DNA from: Prochlorococcus marinus str. MIT 9215
GTDB taxonomy: Bacteria > Cyanobacteriota > Cyanobacteriia > PCC-6307 > Cyanobiaceae
Assembly: GCF_000018065.1 (NCBI RefSeq)
Contig: NC_009840.1
Location: forward strand, 620,001-684,000
Direction: 5' to 3'
DNA length: 64,000 nt
Shown here: positions 44,233-54,100 of the stretch, piece after piece
Layout of the letters: every line of letters starts with the position of its first letter
How positions within the stretch are numbered: the first letter of the stretch is position 1
Position numbers and translations under genes: made by a program
Notes under the pieces: model-generated
What the model was told of the DNA's origin: nothing
Seen by the model: only the letters and a program-made list of their open reading frames with translations
The model's database searches: none

Positions 44233-46566
44233 TTAATCTTTCGGTTTAGCTAGAGGAAGCAGGCATTTATCTGAATCACAACCTGCAGGTCCTGCTTCAG
44301 ATAGTTCTCCAACATCATATTTATTAAGAGCGTCAAAGAAATCGTTATTAACTTTCCTTTCTATTAATTTATTTTGCAATGATATATATTCTTCTTTACT
44401 TATTGGTTCAAAAGGCAATCTCGGGAAAGTTGCATTGGCACTAAATCGAGCTAGTAATGCTGCTGAAATATATCCTTCATTATTTTCTATTGCGTTATGA
44501 ATAGCTCTTGATAGATCCTCTATTTCATTTTCTCTGAATTCTATGGTTGCAGAAGTGTTATGCTCTGTATAAAATTTTTGCACCTGCATATAGAAATCAA
44601 ATTGGGCTAATGCTGAGAAATTATTGATGTCTATTTGGTCTGCGCCTTCTATATTTGCCCAGCTAACTTCTGTAGGGATCTCGACTAACCACTCTGTACA
44701 TCTTGGATCAAATGGATTATCAAGTAAGCAACCATTTTCATCTTTATCAGATTGAGATGGAACAACTGAGTAACCATAATCCATGCAAGCTAAAGCAATT
44801 GGATCATTTTTCCTAAATGTTATTCTTCTAATGAATCTTTGAGCTTTTGGCGGATGCCATCCTGGAGCTGCTCCAGTTAGAAGGCTTTTAGTTCCAGCCG
44901 GCTGAACAGTTGTACATCGATTTGGTCTTCTTAAATTATGTTTATCACAATATTCCCAGACAGTTTCTTTAACTATTTTTCTCCAGGAATCTAGGAATTT
45001 AGCTTCCTTCTCCTTAAAAGCCTTTCCTTCTTCGCTATTTGGCCTTCCTGCTTCCCACCACTTCAACCATGGTGTCCCAAAGGCATGGACACAAAAATCA
45101 AATAAACCAGTGAAACTTACTCCTACAATAGGGTCATATTCCCTACTTTTTCTGTAACGCTCAACTTCAAATTCATGATTAAGTAAGCATGCTACAGAAA
45201 GAGCTGCTGCTTGAAAAGCCTTTTTTTGCTCTTCTAAATTTTCGGGATCAATCTGATTTAAATGAACCTCAGCTAAATTGCAATGGAAATCATTTCCCAA
45301 GATCTCCCCACAAGGGTTAAGTCCATATCTGCTCATTCTGTGATCTAGTTCTTCTTTAGAGAATGGACCATAACTACTATTTATCCAATTTCTTGCTTCA
45401 TCCTTACCTTGTTCTGAGTAGATTTCAATAAATTCCTTTCTCAATTCATCATCTTTGAGAATATCTGCATTTGATCTTGCGATCGCTTCTGGTGCAAATT
45501 GAATAGCTCCCTCACCTGAATGGAATTGTTTTGTGACAGCATCCAGAATCGTTTGGTAACTAGGTTTTGTATGGTAAACCCTTGTATGATTAGCCATTCT
45601 GAGGGCATCTTTTTCAGGATCTATTCTCCAATTACCGTTTTCATCTTGACTCCATAGATTTTCTTTTGCCGATGCCGCCTCACTATCATCTGAGGCAAAT
45701 TGTCTCATACCAGCACTTCTTCTTATATTTCCAGCAACTATGGTTACTGCAGCTTCATCAATTAATAAACAGCACTCTACTGTACTTAATTTCCTGCCAA
45801 TTGCTTTTCCAAGAAGTGATGCGACTCTAGAGTAAAGATCTTTCAATTTAATGGGATTTGCCATACCACCAAAACCTTTTAATGATTCTCCAGCAGGCCT
45901 AATATCTTCCAAATTAATATGAACATCAATTTCTCTTTCGAGACTTTTGTTACTTGATGCCTCAAGAAGATATTTATAGCTATCTACCCAACCTCTTCTG
46001 CTATCACCAACTTTGATATAAAGATTTTTCCCTTTGATTTTTAATGATGAATTTTCTTCTCTTTGATCTTTAGGAGTTATTCCAACTTCACTAACAGATT
46101 TAATACTTATTTTATTTACTACTTCAGGCAGATTATTTATAAAATGAGGTTCAATTATTGCACCTGTTCCACATCCCATCATTGCTAAGTCCATCATCAA
46201 AGCAAAGGCTTCCCAATCAATTAAGTTTGTTGAGGTACAGTTATATGCTCCTGAGAAATTTTGGTTCTTATTAATCCAAGGGGTTCCACCTATCCATAAC
46301 CATCTCCCTGAAGGTTGGGCTTTTTGGTTACTTTGCATCTCTCTCATTAGGATCAATTCTTCCTCAGAAAGTTTTCCTAGTTCTTTTAATCCCGATAAAT
46401 TCCTTTCACCAACTTCGCTCCAATTTTCCCTTCTCCCTGATGAAGTTTTTCTACTGTAAGATCTGAAAAAAACAGGATAAGCAGCTGGCGCAGTCTTTGG
46501 AAAATCATCTTTTTTAAGATTATTGGAATTGCTCTCTGAAGAAGCTTTATTTGGTGCAACAGTCAC
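44233..46566 (-). CDS. nrdJ: class II (B12-dependent) ribonucleotide reductase
   Basis: A 777-residue adenosylcobalamin-dependent ribonucleoside-triphosphate reductase, the monomeric Lactobacillus leichmannii type. NPCGEI (about residue 420) carries the radical-site Cys, LNHEFEVERY and TVQPAGTKSLLTGAAPGWHPP are family blocks, and the C-terminal CDSDKC is the redox-active pair. It makes deoxynucleotides without oxygen or iron, fitting iron-poor oceans. Start is GTG 46566. The 130-bp leader shows no clear B12-box. CbiX elsewhere in the window belongs to cobalamin synthesis. Confidence 0.96.
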   Translation of the reverse strand: MTVAPNKASSESNSNNLKKDDFPKTAPAAYPVFFRSYSRKTSSGRRENWSEVGERNLSGLKELGKLSEEELILMREMQSNQKAQPSGRWLWIGGTPWINKNQNFSGAYNCTSTNLIDWEAFALMMDLAMMGCGTGAIIEPHFINNLPEVVNKISIKSVSEVGITPKDQREENSSLKIKGKNLYIKVGDSRRGWVDSYKYLLEASSNKSLEREIDVHINLEDIRPAGESLKGFGGMANPIKLKDLYSRVASLLGKAIGRKLSTVECCLLIDEAAVTIVAGNIRRSAGMRQFASDDSEAASAKENLWSQDENGNWRIDPEKDALRMANHTRVYHTKPSYQTILDAVTKQFHSGEGAIQFAPEAIARSNADILKDDELRKEFIEIYSEQGKDEARNWINSSYGPFSKEELDHRMSRYGLNPCGEILGNDFHCNLAEVHLNQIDPENLEEQKKAFQAAALSVACLLNHEFEVERYRKSREYDPIVGVSFTGLFDFCVHAFGTPWLKWWEAGRPNSEEGKAFKEKEAKFLDSWRKIVKETVWEYCDKHNLRRPNRCTTVQPAGTKSLLTGAAPGWHPPKAQRFIRRITFRKNDPIALACMDYGYSVVPSQSDKDENGCLLDNPFDPRCTEWLVEIPTEVSWANIEGADQIDINNFSALAQFDFYMQVQKFYTEHNTSATIEFRENEIEDLSRAIHNAIENNEGYISAALLARFSANATFPRLPFEPISKEEYISLQNKLIERKVNNDFFDALNKYDVGELSEAGPAGCDSDKCLLPLAKPKD

Positions 46567-46697
46567 GATAAAAAACGTATGTAAATAACCCGCACTGGAA
46601 GAATAACTCTACCTGTGGCGTCTGCAACCATTCTTACCACTATTTAACGGTTTGTGTAAAATTATGTTTAATATGAAATCTTTTTTTAAGAAAGGAT

Positions 46698-47393
46698 ATG
46701 GAAAGAATCCCTGAACCTGAATTAATGGTAGAAAAAGAGCAGGTCATTTCTTATGACGAAGCTGATTTTTCAGAGGGGGAAGTTAATCTAATTAATCAAA
46801 TAAATTATTATCTTTTGAGAAAAAATATTTTTTTAGGTGAAAAAGATTTAATAGTTGATTTAGGTTGCGGCCCAGGGAATATTTCTGAGAAGTTAGCAGT
46901 AAAATGGCCTAATACTGAAGTGGTTGGAATAGATGGTTCCAAAGAAATGATTTTGAGAGCAGAATATAATAAATGTATTTCTACTAATCAAAAAAAATTA
47001 AAAAATTTACGCTACATTTGTTCTGACATCAAAGACATTAAATCAAATAATTTTTTACTTAAAAAAAGAATTAGTTTGCTTGTAAGCAACAGTTTGATTC
47101 ATCACATTACCAATCTTGAAGATTTCTTCAAGACCATAAGAAGTTTGTCTAGTAATATCACTGTAAATTTTCATAAGGACTTAAAAAGACCGTTAAATGA
47201 AAAGTCTGCTTTAGAACTCAAAGCAAAATGCTCAACTAAATATAATGAGATTTTAACTAATGATTATTATGCATCTTTAAAAGCTTCGTATACTTTTAAA
47301 GAATTAAAAAATTTCATTTTAGAGAATGATCTATCTTCTTTGGATGTGTTTGAAGAAGGTGATAATTATTTAATAGTCTATGGTAATGTTTAA
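46698..47393 (+). CDS. class I SAM-dependent methyltransferase
   Basis: A 231-residue Rossmann methyltransferase. VDLGCGPGNISEKLA (about 55-69) is motif I, VVGIDGSKEMI motif II, and VSNSLIHHITNLEDF motif IV with the paired His. It is similar in layout to trans-aconitate or ubiquinone-type methyltransferases, but the substrate is unknown. ATG 46698 is preceded by GAAAGGA. It is divergent from nrdJ and is followed by prfC after 32 nt, likely co-transcribed. Confidence 0.82.
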   Translation: MERIPEPELMVEKEQVISYDEADFSEGEVNLINQINYYLLRKNIFLGEKDLIVDLGCGPGNISEKLAVKWPNTEVVGIDGSKEMILRAEYNKCISTNQKKLKNLRYICSDIKDIKSNNFLLKKRISLLVSNSLIHHITNLEDFFKTIRSLSSNITVNFHKDLKRPLNEKSALELKAKCSTKYNEILTNDYYASLKASYTFKELKNFILENDLSSLDVFEEGDNYLIVYGNV

Positions 47394-47425
47394 GAAATAA
47401 GTGAAACGCCCTTAATATTATATAA

Positions 47426-49063
47426 ATGATCTTAGATACTAAATTTTTAAATAATAAAGAAATACTGGATGCGGTAAATAAAAGAAGAAATTTTGCTATT
47501 ATTTCACATCCAGATGCTGGGAAAACGACTCTTACTGAGAAGCTTCTTTTGTATGGAGGTGCCATTCAACAGGCGGGAGCAGTAAAAGCAAGGGGTAATC
47601 AGAGAAAAGCTACCTCAGATTGGATGGAACTTGAAAAACAAAGAGGTATTTCTATTACATCAACTGTATTGCAATTTGAATATGAAAGATCAGTAATCAA
47701 TCTATTAGATACACCCGGACACCAAGATTTCTCCGAAGATACTTATAGAACATTAGCAGCTGCTGATAATGCAGTTATGTTGGAAGATGCGGCTAAAGGA
47801 CTAGAACCTCAAACTAGAAAATTGTTTGAAGTTTGCAAGATGCGAAAAATACCAATATTTACTTTCATAAATAAAATGGATAGACCAGGCAGAGAGCCAT
47901 TTTCTTTACTTGATGAAATTGAATCAGAACTTGGATTAAATACTTTACCTATTAACTGGCCAATTGGGAGTGGCCAGGAATTTAGAGGGGTTATTGATAG
48001 ATTTTCGAGAGAAGTGATTTTATTTGATAAAGCCGTGAGAGGGAAACAATCGAATGAGAAAAGATTAAGTCTTGAAGATAAAGAGCTATCAAAATATGTA
48101 GAGAGAGATTTACTTGAAAACTCTCTTGAAGAATTGGAAGTTCTTGATGAGGCAGGATCGAAATTTGAAAAAGAAAAAGTTTTTAATGGCTCTTTAACAC
48201 CAGTCTTCTTTGGATCTGCCATGACTAATTTTGGTGTAAGACCATTTTTAGACAGTTTTTTAAAAATGGCGCAAAAACCAACTTCAAGAAATAGTAATAA
48301 AGGGGATATTGAACCTGCAAGCGATGTATTTAGTGGGTTTGTTTTTAAACTTCAGGCAAATATGGATCCAAAGCATAGAGATAGGGTTGCTTTCATAAGA
48401 GTTTGTAGTGGAAAATTTGAAAAGGACATGTCAGTTAAACATTCCAGAACTGGGAAAACAATCAGATTATCAAGACCACAAAAAATATTTGGGCAAGACA
48501 GAGAAGTAGTTGATGATGCCTATCCTGGAGATGTTATTGGCTTGAATAATCCAGGTATGTTTTCTATAGGAGATACTCTTTATACTGGAACTCATTTGGA
48601 GTATGAAGGTATACCATCATTTAGTCCTGAAATATTCAGCTGGCTAAGAAATCCAAATCCCTCAGCATTTAAAAACTTTAGAAAGGGTGTGAATGAACTT
48701 CGTGAAGAAGGTGCTGTTCAGATTCTTTATGACTTTGATGAAAGCAAAAGAGACCCTATTCTTGCAGCTGTTGGTCAATTGCAGTTGGAAGTAGTAACTC
48801 ATAGGTTAAAAAGTGAATATGGTGTGGATGCAAATCTTGAATCAATGCCATATCAATTGGCTAGATGGGTTTCTGATGGATGGACACCCATTGAAAAACT
48901 AGGCAGAATATTCAATTGTAAAATAGTGAAAGATTCTTGGAATAGGCCAGTTATTCTCTTCAAAAATGAGTGGAATCTAAATCAATTTGTTGAAGACAAT
49001 AATCAATTAAATTTAAACAAAGTTGCTCCTGTTGTTAGTGGAGTCGAACCAATTGTTTTATAA
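47426..49063 (+). CDS. prfC: peptide chain release factor 3
   Basis: A 545-residue translational GTPase that recycles RF1 and RF2. G1 [14 protein letters not shown], the switch region [11 protein letters not shown]3 [15 protein letters not shown] and G4 [10 protein letters not shown] are all intact. Domain II and the C-terminal RF3 domain follow ([13 protein letters not shown]). Length and motifs separate it from EF-G. It lies between the methyltransferase and a CPP1-like gene, all rightward. Confidence 0.96.
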   Translation: MILDTKFLNNKEILDAVNKRRNFAIISHPDAGKTTLTEKLLLYGGAIQQAGAVKARGNQRKATSDWMELEKQRGISITSTVLQFEYERSVINLLDTPGHQDFSEDTYRTLAAADNAVMLEDAAKGLEPQTRKLFEVCKMRKIPIFTFINKMDRPGREPFSLLDEIESELGLNTLPINWPIGSGQEFRGVIDRFSREVILFDKAVRGKQSNEKRLSLEDKELSKYVERDLLENSLEELEVLDEAGSKFEKEKVFNGSLTPVFFGSAMTNFGVRPFLDSFLKMAQKPTSRNSNKGDIEPASDVFSGFVFKLQANMDPKHRDRVAFIRVCSGKFEKDMSVKHSRTGKTIRLSRPQKIFGQDREVVDDAYPGDVIGLNNPGMFSIGDTLYTGTHLEYEGIPSFSPEIFSWLRNPNPSAFKNFRKGVNELREEGAVQILYDFDESKRDPILAAVGQLQLEVVTHRLKSEYGVDANLESMPYQLARWVSDGWTPIEKLGRIFNCKIVKDSWNRPVILFKNEWNLNQFVEDNNQLNLNKVAPVVSGVEPIVL

Positions 49064-49115
49064 AGCCCTAATGGATAATAAAATTGGTTAGTCTATTAGT
49101 ATTGAAAAAAAAATT

Positions 49116-49790
49116 TTGGATTCAAACAGTAATAAAAACAATAGTGAAAAATCACCTTATGAAATTTTAGGTATAAAAGAAGGTGCTGCTTTTGAGGATA
49201 TTCAGAAGGCTAGAGATCTTAAAGTTGAAGAGGCTGGTGAAGACTTAATTTTGAAAGCAAAAATAGAATCCTCCTACGATCAATTATTGATGGGGAGTTT
49301 GAAGGCCAGGCAATCAGGTAATGTAAGCTATGATGCTGTAAGTGCTTCAAAAAAAGAAAAACAAATTAATCAATTTACCGATAATAACTTCCCACTGCTC
49401 TCTAAGATAAAAAATTTCAATAAAAACTCTAATAACTCAAGTCAGTATAGTCTGCCAAAAATAAATCCCCCTTCATTTGATAATCTTTCAATAAAATTAT
49501 CTTTAGGGCTACTATTTTTAATTTTGTTATTTATCAGTCCTGACTCTAATAATAGACTTTTGCTTTCTATCTCAACATTAATACTTACATATACTCAAAT
49601 TAAATCGGGAAAAAGATTTATAGGTTCTCTAGGTTGGAGTGTTACATTTCTTTCGATAGGATTAATATTTGGTGGATTACTTGAAAATAATTCTTTCATT
49701 CAGGAAGTATCAAACAATTCTTTATCAATACAAAAACTTCAAAGTGCCCCAGCTATGGTGATTTTATGGCTAGGTGTAATTTTCTTATGA
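49116..49790 (+). CDS. CPP1-like/DnaJ-like membrane protein
   Basis: A 224-residue protein. Residues 10-65 are J-domain-like (SPYEILGIKEGAAFEDIQKA, then a second helix) but the HPD motif is missing, so it should not stimulate Hsp70. After a linker come three or four C-terminal helices (about 128-146, 148-164, 170-192 and 207-224). This layout is the CPP1 family; plant CPP1 is a chaperone-like protein for protochlorophyllide reductase. TTG 49116 is the start. Convergent with hslO, with its stop abutting. Confidence 0.78.
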   Translation: MDSNSNKNNSEKSPYEILGIKEGAAFEDIQKARDLKVEEAGEDLILKAKIESSYDQLLMGSLKARQSGNVSYDAVSASKKEKQINQFTDNNFPLLSKIKNFNKNSNNSSQYSLPKINPPSFDNLSIKLSLGLLFLILLFISPDSNNRLLLSISTLILTYTQIKSGKRFIGSLGWSVTFLSIGLIFGGLLENNSFIQEVSNNSLSIQKLQSAPAMVILWLGVIFL

Positions 49791-50693
49791 TTAATTTTCT
49801 ATTATCGATTTAATTTCTTCATAATTTATAAGATATTTATTCTTACAAAATTCACAAACTAATTCTGCTTCACCATCTTTCTTGAGGATGTCTTCCAACT
49901 CGCTCTTATCAAGCATTTTCATTGCATTTAAACTTCTTTTTTTTGAACACTTGCATTTAAAACTAACTTCTTGGGAACGAGCCTTTTCAGATATTGATTT
50001 ATCGTCAATATCGGGAAATATATTTCTTATTAACGAAAGAAGATTATCTTTTGATTGAAATAGGTCTTCGCTAAAAGAATTAATTTCTTTACATCTCTCT
50101 TCAAGTAGTGAGACAAGTAAAGGGTCAGTATCTTTTTTTGGCAAAACTTGAGCTAATAAGCCACCACTACAAATAACACCTTTATTTTCAATTTTTTCTC
50201 CAATGAATACAGCAGAAGGAGTTTGTTCTGAATGATATAAATATGAAGCTAAGTCTTCTGCAATATTCCCATTTACTAATTCAACTGTACTTGTAAAGGG
50301 CTCTCCAATTCCGCTATCTCTAATAACATTTAAATATCCAGTACCTAATGCATTTTTGAAATCGAAAGAATATTTATTGCTTGCTATTTTGACTAAATCT
50401 AATTCTAAATCGGGATTACCTACATAACCTCTGACTTTGCCGTCTCTACCTGCATCAACTAGTAATCCCTTCAAAGGTCCGTCAGATCTAACTCTTAAAG
50501 TTACTCTCCCATGCATTATCTTCATTGAACTTGCTAAAAGCAGTGAAGCACTAAATGCTCTCCCTAAGATACAGGTTGCTAAATAAGAAAGACCGTGTCT
50601 TTTTTTAGCTTCTAGAGATGATTCTGTTGTTAAGACCGCAACTAATCTTATTCCTCCATTTGCTGCAGTAGCTCTTACTATCCTATCCTTCAT
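49791..50693 (-). CDS. hslO: redox-regulated chaperone Hsp33
   Basis: A 300-residue holdase. The N-terminal core opens [17 protein letters not shown], and the C-terminal redox switch has the four zinc cysteines as KCKCSKKR and CEFCKNKY (CxC and CxxC). Under oxidative stress these form disulfides and the protein binds unfolding clients. Length is standard. Downstream gene of the ABC ATPase by 9 nt on the same strand. Confidence 0.95.
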
Positions 50694-50702
50694 GATCTTT
50701 TT

Positions 50703-51329
50703 TCATAAATTTTTAATTTTCCCTTTTTCCAGAGTTAACATCCTAGATGGAATGCCCTCAAATAAGGCAGGTTCATGAGTAACAATAATAATTGTATTTT
50801 TATTTTTTAGATCAAGAATTAAATTTTTCACATCATTCCTCATTGAATTGTCTAATCCAGCAGTTGGTTCATCGAGCAAAAGAATTGAGGGATTTCTAAG
50901 AAGCTGAACTGCCACAGCTAACCTCCTTTGTTGTCCGCCACTAAGTTCTTCTGGTGGTTGGATCAGATTAATATTTTTCAAACCAACCTTATTTAAAACT
51001 ATTTCTATATTCTTCTCTCTTAAAGATTTATGGCCTATTTTTAATTCTTTCCCAATGGTTGTACCTATAAAGTATCTTTCAGGAAATTGGAATACTACTC
51101 CGCAGAACCATCTTCTTTTCCTAGAGGATAAAATTTTGTTCTTCCATGTAATTTTCCCTTTTTGTGGATTTGTTAATCCGCTTATTATTTCGAGTAGTGT
51201 TGTTTTCCCAGAACCACTCTTCCCGCAAATTAAAATGATTTCATTCTCATGAACTTTTAAATTTAGATTGTCTATTATTTTTCTTTCACTAGTTTGAGGT
51301 TGATAAGATATTTCTTTTAAATCAAGCAT
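50703..51329 (-). CDS. ABC transporter ATP-binding protein (EcfA/CbiO-like)
   Basis: A 208-residue ABC ATPase. Walker A CGKSGSGKTTLLEI (about 35-48), Q-loop GVVFQFPERYFIGTT, signature ELSGGQQRRLAVAVQ, Walker B ILLLDEPTAGLD and the H-loop VTHEP are present. The QFPERYF Q-loop wording is that of the EcfA/CbiO branch that powers vitamin or cobalt uptake. No membrane partner lies nearby, so the substrate is unknown. It is upstream of hslO. Confidence 0.88.
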   Translation of the reverse strand: MLDLKEISYQPQTSERKIIDNLNLKVHENEIILICGKSGSGKTTLLEIISGLTNPQKGKITWKNKILSSRKRRWFCGVVFQFPERYFIGTTIGKELKIGHKSLREKNIEIVLNKVGLKNINLIQPPEELSGGQQRRLAVAVQLLRNPSILLLDEPTAGLDNSMRNDVKNLILDLKNKNTIIIVTHEPALFEGIPSRMLTLEKGKIKNL

Positions 51330-51413
51330 TATTATTTAATATATTAGGTATAAATTTTAATCTACTAGTAACTTACTTATAATAGCTATAGATCTTAAAA
51401 GCTATTAGCCAAT

Positions 51414-51857
51414 ATGAATATTATTTTTAGAGAAGTTGATCCTTTTAACTGTTGGATATGGATGAGGTTTTCAGAATTACCAACTCAAGATGAAAAAAAT
51501 TATTTAGATGGTGTTTTTGATAGTTGGTACGTTCTAGGAAGGTTAGGTGGATTTAATTCTGAAAATTTGCAAACTCACGAAGAGGGTTCCGATCTTAGTT
51601 GGATGTCCTACGATAATGACCAAAAAAACGCCTCTCTACCGGCCTTAATGCATAATTTAGGAATTATGGAATATCAAAACCTTTGGGGAAGATGTTGGGT
51701 TGATTTTGGAACTTCAGACTCACTTTCAATTGATATATTAATAAATTCTTTGAATGAGATATCAAATAATTATGTAAAAATTGAAGAATTAATTATTGGT
51801 GGTGAGAATAATGATTGGGCTGTAGAAGAACATGAAGATTTAGTTTTCAAAGATTAA
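51414..51857 (+). CDS. DUF3531 family protein
   Basis: A 147-residue protein matching the DUF3531 family of cyanobacteria and plants: FREVDPFNCWIWMRF near the start, the DSWYVLGRLGGFNSENLQ block, and ALMHNLGIMEYQNLWGRCWVDFGTSD. It is soluble and acidic with many Trp residues. Function unknown. rsmE begins 9 nt later and a DUF92 gene 6 nt after that, so it heads a three-gene operon. Confidence 0.8.
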   Translation: MNIIFREVDPFNCWIWMRFSELPTQDEKNYLDGVFDSWYVLGRLGGFNSENLQTHEEGSDLSWMSYDNDQKNASLPALMHNLGIMEYQNLWGRCWVDFGTSDSLSIDILINSLNEISNNYVKIEELIIGGENNDWAVEEHEDLVFKD

Positions 51858-51866
51858 GTGTTTTAG

Positions 51867-52640
51867 ATGGAAGACTTAACAAGATTAATTATTTCTAATG
51901 AAAGGATTAAAAATATCCATAACAATAATATAGAACTGACTAATGAAGAGGCTCATTACTTAAATAAAGTAATGAGGATAAAAAATGGTAAAGAAATATT
52001 TATAGCTAATGGAGAGGGTTCATTATGGAAAGCTATAAAAGTTAATAATGATTGTTTAGAAATAATTCAATTAAAAAAACCTTACTTATTTCAAGAAAAA
52101 GAAATTTACTTATTAGGAATAGCTGTTGTTATACCAAAAAGTGGTTTTGAGGATATTTTAAAAATGTGTACTGAAATAGGAATTGATTTTATACAACCAT
52201 TATTTTCAGAAAGGCAGGTAAACAAAAATTTAAATTTTTCTAGAAAACTTTTGAGATGGAATGCAATTATCAAAGAAGCAGTTGAGCAAAGTGAGAGATT
52301 ATGGAAACCATATATCTTAAATGGTATGGATATTATTGAATGGCTCAAAAGTAGAGATAATCAAGAAAGTGTTTCAATTTCTATTACTAGAGAAAATCCC
52401 CGATATTATTTAAATCAATGGTTAAGAGAACATCAAGAATTTATAAATAAAAAAGGAGGTATTTTCTGGAATGTAATTGGCCCTGAGGGAGGGTGGTCCT
52501 CTAAAGAAATTGATTTTTTTAATAAAAACAATAATACTTTTGTTAAACTATCTGAAACTATCTTAAGAACTTCTACGGCTAGTATAAACGCATCATCAAT
52601 ACTAAATCAGTGGAGAATTGATTTTAAATTAAGGAATTAG
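51867..52640 (+). CDS. rsmE: 16S rRNA m3U1498 methyltransferase
   Basis: A 257-residue SPOUT-fold methyltransferase with an N-terminal PUA-like domain (HYLNKVMRIKNGKEI) and the C-terminal trefoil knot (NVIGPEGGWSSKEIDFF, then LSETILRTSTASINA). It methylates U1498 in the 3' minor domain of 16S rRNA. All knot motifs are intact and the length is normal. Confidence 0.92.
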   Translation: MEDLTRLIISNERIKNIHNNNIELTNEEAHYLNKVMRIKNGKEIFIANGEGSLWKAIKVNNDCLEIIQLKKPYLFQEKEIYLLGIAVVIPKSGFEDILKMCTEIGIDFIQPLFSERQVNKNLNFSRKLLRWNAIIKEAVEQSERLWKPYILNGMDIIEWLKSRDNQESVSISITRENPRYYLNQWLREHQEFINKKGGIFWNVIGPEGGWSSKEIDFFNKNNNTFVKLSETILRTSTASINASSILNQWRIDFKLRN

Positions 52641-52646
52641 ATAAAT

Positions 52647-53390
52647 ATGGATTTAATTAGAAATCAATTTTTTGTAGGTTTTTGCATTAATTTTATTTTG
52701 ATTTATGTATTTTGCAAGATTCCTTTGATGACAAAAGGTGGTTGGATAAGTGCAGGTATTTTAGGAACAATTTTGTGGGGATGTTTGTCTTGGCAGGGAT
52801 GGATGTCAGTTGTAATTTATTTATTATTTGGATCTCTCGTTACTAAATTAGGTTTTGAATTTAAAAAAGAACAAGGAATAGCCGAAAAAAGAGGAGGAAG
52901 AAGAGGTCCTGAAAATGTATGGGGCTCTGCAGCTACAGGATTATTTCTTGCCATTATGACCAAATTTAATGCTGCCAATGTAGTCATGTTTAAAATAGGA
53001 TTTGCTGCAAGTTTTGCTGCAAAGTTGGCGGATACTTTTGGCAGCGAAATTGGAAAAAGGTTTGGAAAGGATACATATTTAATTACTTCACTTAAAAAGG
53101 TTGATAGAGGAACTGAAGGAGGAGTAAGTTTAGAAGGAACATTAGCTAGTGTTTTGGGATCAATATTTATGGCTTTTGTAATGCTTCGTCTGTCAATCAT
53201 ATCTTCAAAATTCCATTTTATAGTTGTTGGAGTTTCGGGATTCTTGGCCACACTTTCTGAGAGTATTATTGGTGCTAAATTTCAAAACAAATATAAATTA
53301 AGTAATGAATTGGTAAATTCTATTCAAACAAGTATTGCTTCTGTTTTTGCTATCTTTTTTTTTATTTTATACTCATATTTTTTAAATTAA
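52647..53390 (+). CDS. DUF92 family membrane kinase (VTE6-like)
   Basis: A 247-residue protein with six or seven helices, of the DUF92/TIGR00297 family. KRGGRRGPENVWGSAATGLF (about 87-106), AASFAAKLADTFGSEIGKRFG, RGTEGGVSLEGTLAS and the late glycine-rich segment are family blocks. The plant homologue VTE6 phosphorylates phytyl phosphate to recycle chlorophyll-derived phytol into tocopherol; the same role is inferred here. Last of the DUF3531-rsmE operon. Confidence 0.85.
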   Translation: MDLIRNQFFVGFCINFILIYVFCKIPLMTKGGWISAGILGTILWGCLSWQGWMSVVIYLLFGSLVTKLGFEFKKEQGIAEKRGGRRGPENVWGSAATGLFLAIMTKFNAANVVMFKIGFAASFAAKLADTFGSEIGKRFGKDTYLITSLKKVDRGTEGGVSLEGTLASVLGSIFMAFVMLRLSIISSKFHFIVVGVSGFLATLSESIIGAKFQNKYKLSNELVNSIQTSIASVFAIFFFILYSYFLN

Positions 53391-53407
53391 AAAATTTTTT
53401 GAAAGAC

Positions 53408-54052
53408 TTAAGATTCCTTCCATTTTGTAAGAATCTCCCAGCTCTTCAGTCTTTGGAAAATCCAGAAATGGCCCTCGGAATTTAGATGAATTCCATCATG
53501 CGTAATCCAATTTTTGCTCCTTTTATCAGAGTACATTTCTCTAAAAGTAGTAAGAAATGGGACATTTTGATTGAGGCATACTTCCTCCATTCTCCTTTCA
53601 TAAGAATTACAAAAATCATTTGAGTACCATAGGCATCCTGCGAAAGGCATTTTGCTTTCGTTAACTGGTGTCAGACCAATAACAAAGACATTTGTTTGAG
53701 ATTTCATTTCATTAATTAGTCTCTCTAATCCATATTCAAACCCATCTATATCCATTTGGTGTCTTCCATTTTTCTGACCAATTGTTGCGGTATCGTTAAG
53801 ACCAACACTCAGGAGGATTGCTTTAGGTTTATTTCTTCTCGTTTCTCCTCTAGATGACCATTCTTTTTCCCATCTAGATGAAACTTTTTCTATCCCATCA
53901 CCCCTTACGCCCAGTTGATAAATTACTGGCCCATTTTGGTTTTTGGACCAATCTTTTCTAAGCCTCTCACACCATCCTCCACCTTCATTATCTCCCCATC
54001 CATAAACTGAGCTATCTCCAATTATAACAAGCTGTTTTTGTAAACTAATCAC
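53408..54052 (-). CDS. SGNH/GDSL hydrolase
   Basis: A 214-residue lipase/esterase-like enzyme. IGDSSVYGWGDNEGGGW holds the block I GDS with the nucleophile Ser, LLSVGLNDTA is block III with the Asn, and HDGIHLNSEGH is block V with the Asp and His of the catalytic triad. No signal peptide is seen. GTG 54052 starts it. It lies 48 nt after phnE on the same strand; a link with phosphonate uptake is not evident. Confidence 0.85.
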   Translation of the reverse strand: MISLQKQLVIIGDSSVYGWGDNEGGGWCERLRKDWSKNQNGPVIYQLGVRGDGIEKVSSRWEKEWSSRGETRRNKPKAILLSVGLNDTATIGQKNGRHQMDIDGFEYGLERLINEMKSQTNVFVIGLTPVNESKMPFAGCLWYSNDFCNSYERRMEEVCLNQNVPFLTTFREMYSDKRSKNWITHDGIHLNSEGHFWIFQRLKSWEILTKWKES

Positions 54053-54100
54053 TTTAACCGGAAAAGATAATTGCTTGATTCAACAAATTATTCTTACAAA

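Noticed and set aside
46567..46697. Cobalamin riboswitch in front of nrdJ
   Set aside because: The 130-bp leader has some GC-rich words (GCAGACGCCACAGG on the minus strand) but no recognisable B12 box or full core, so I cannot support it. A covariance search with cobalamin models would settle it.
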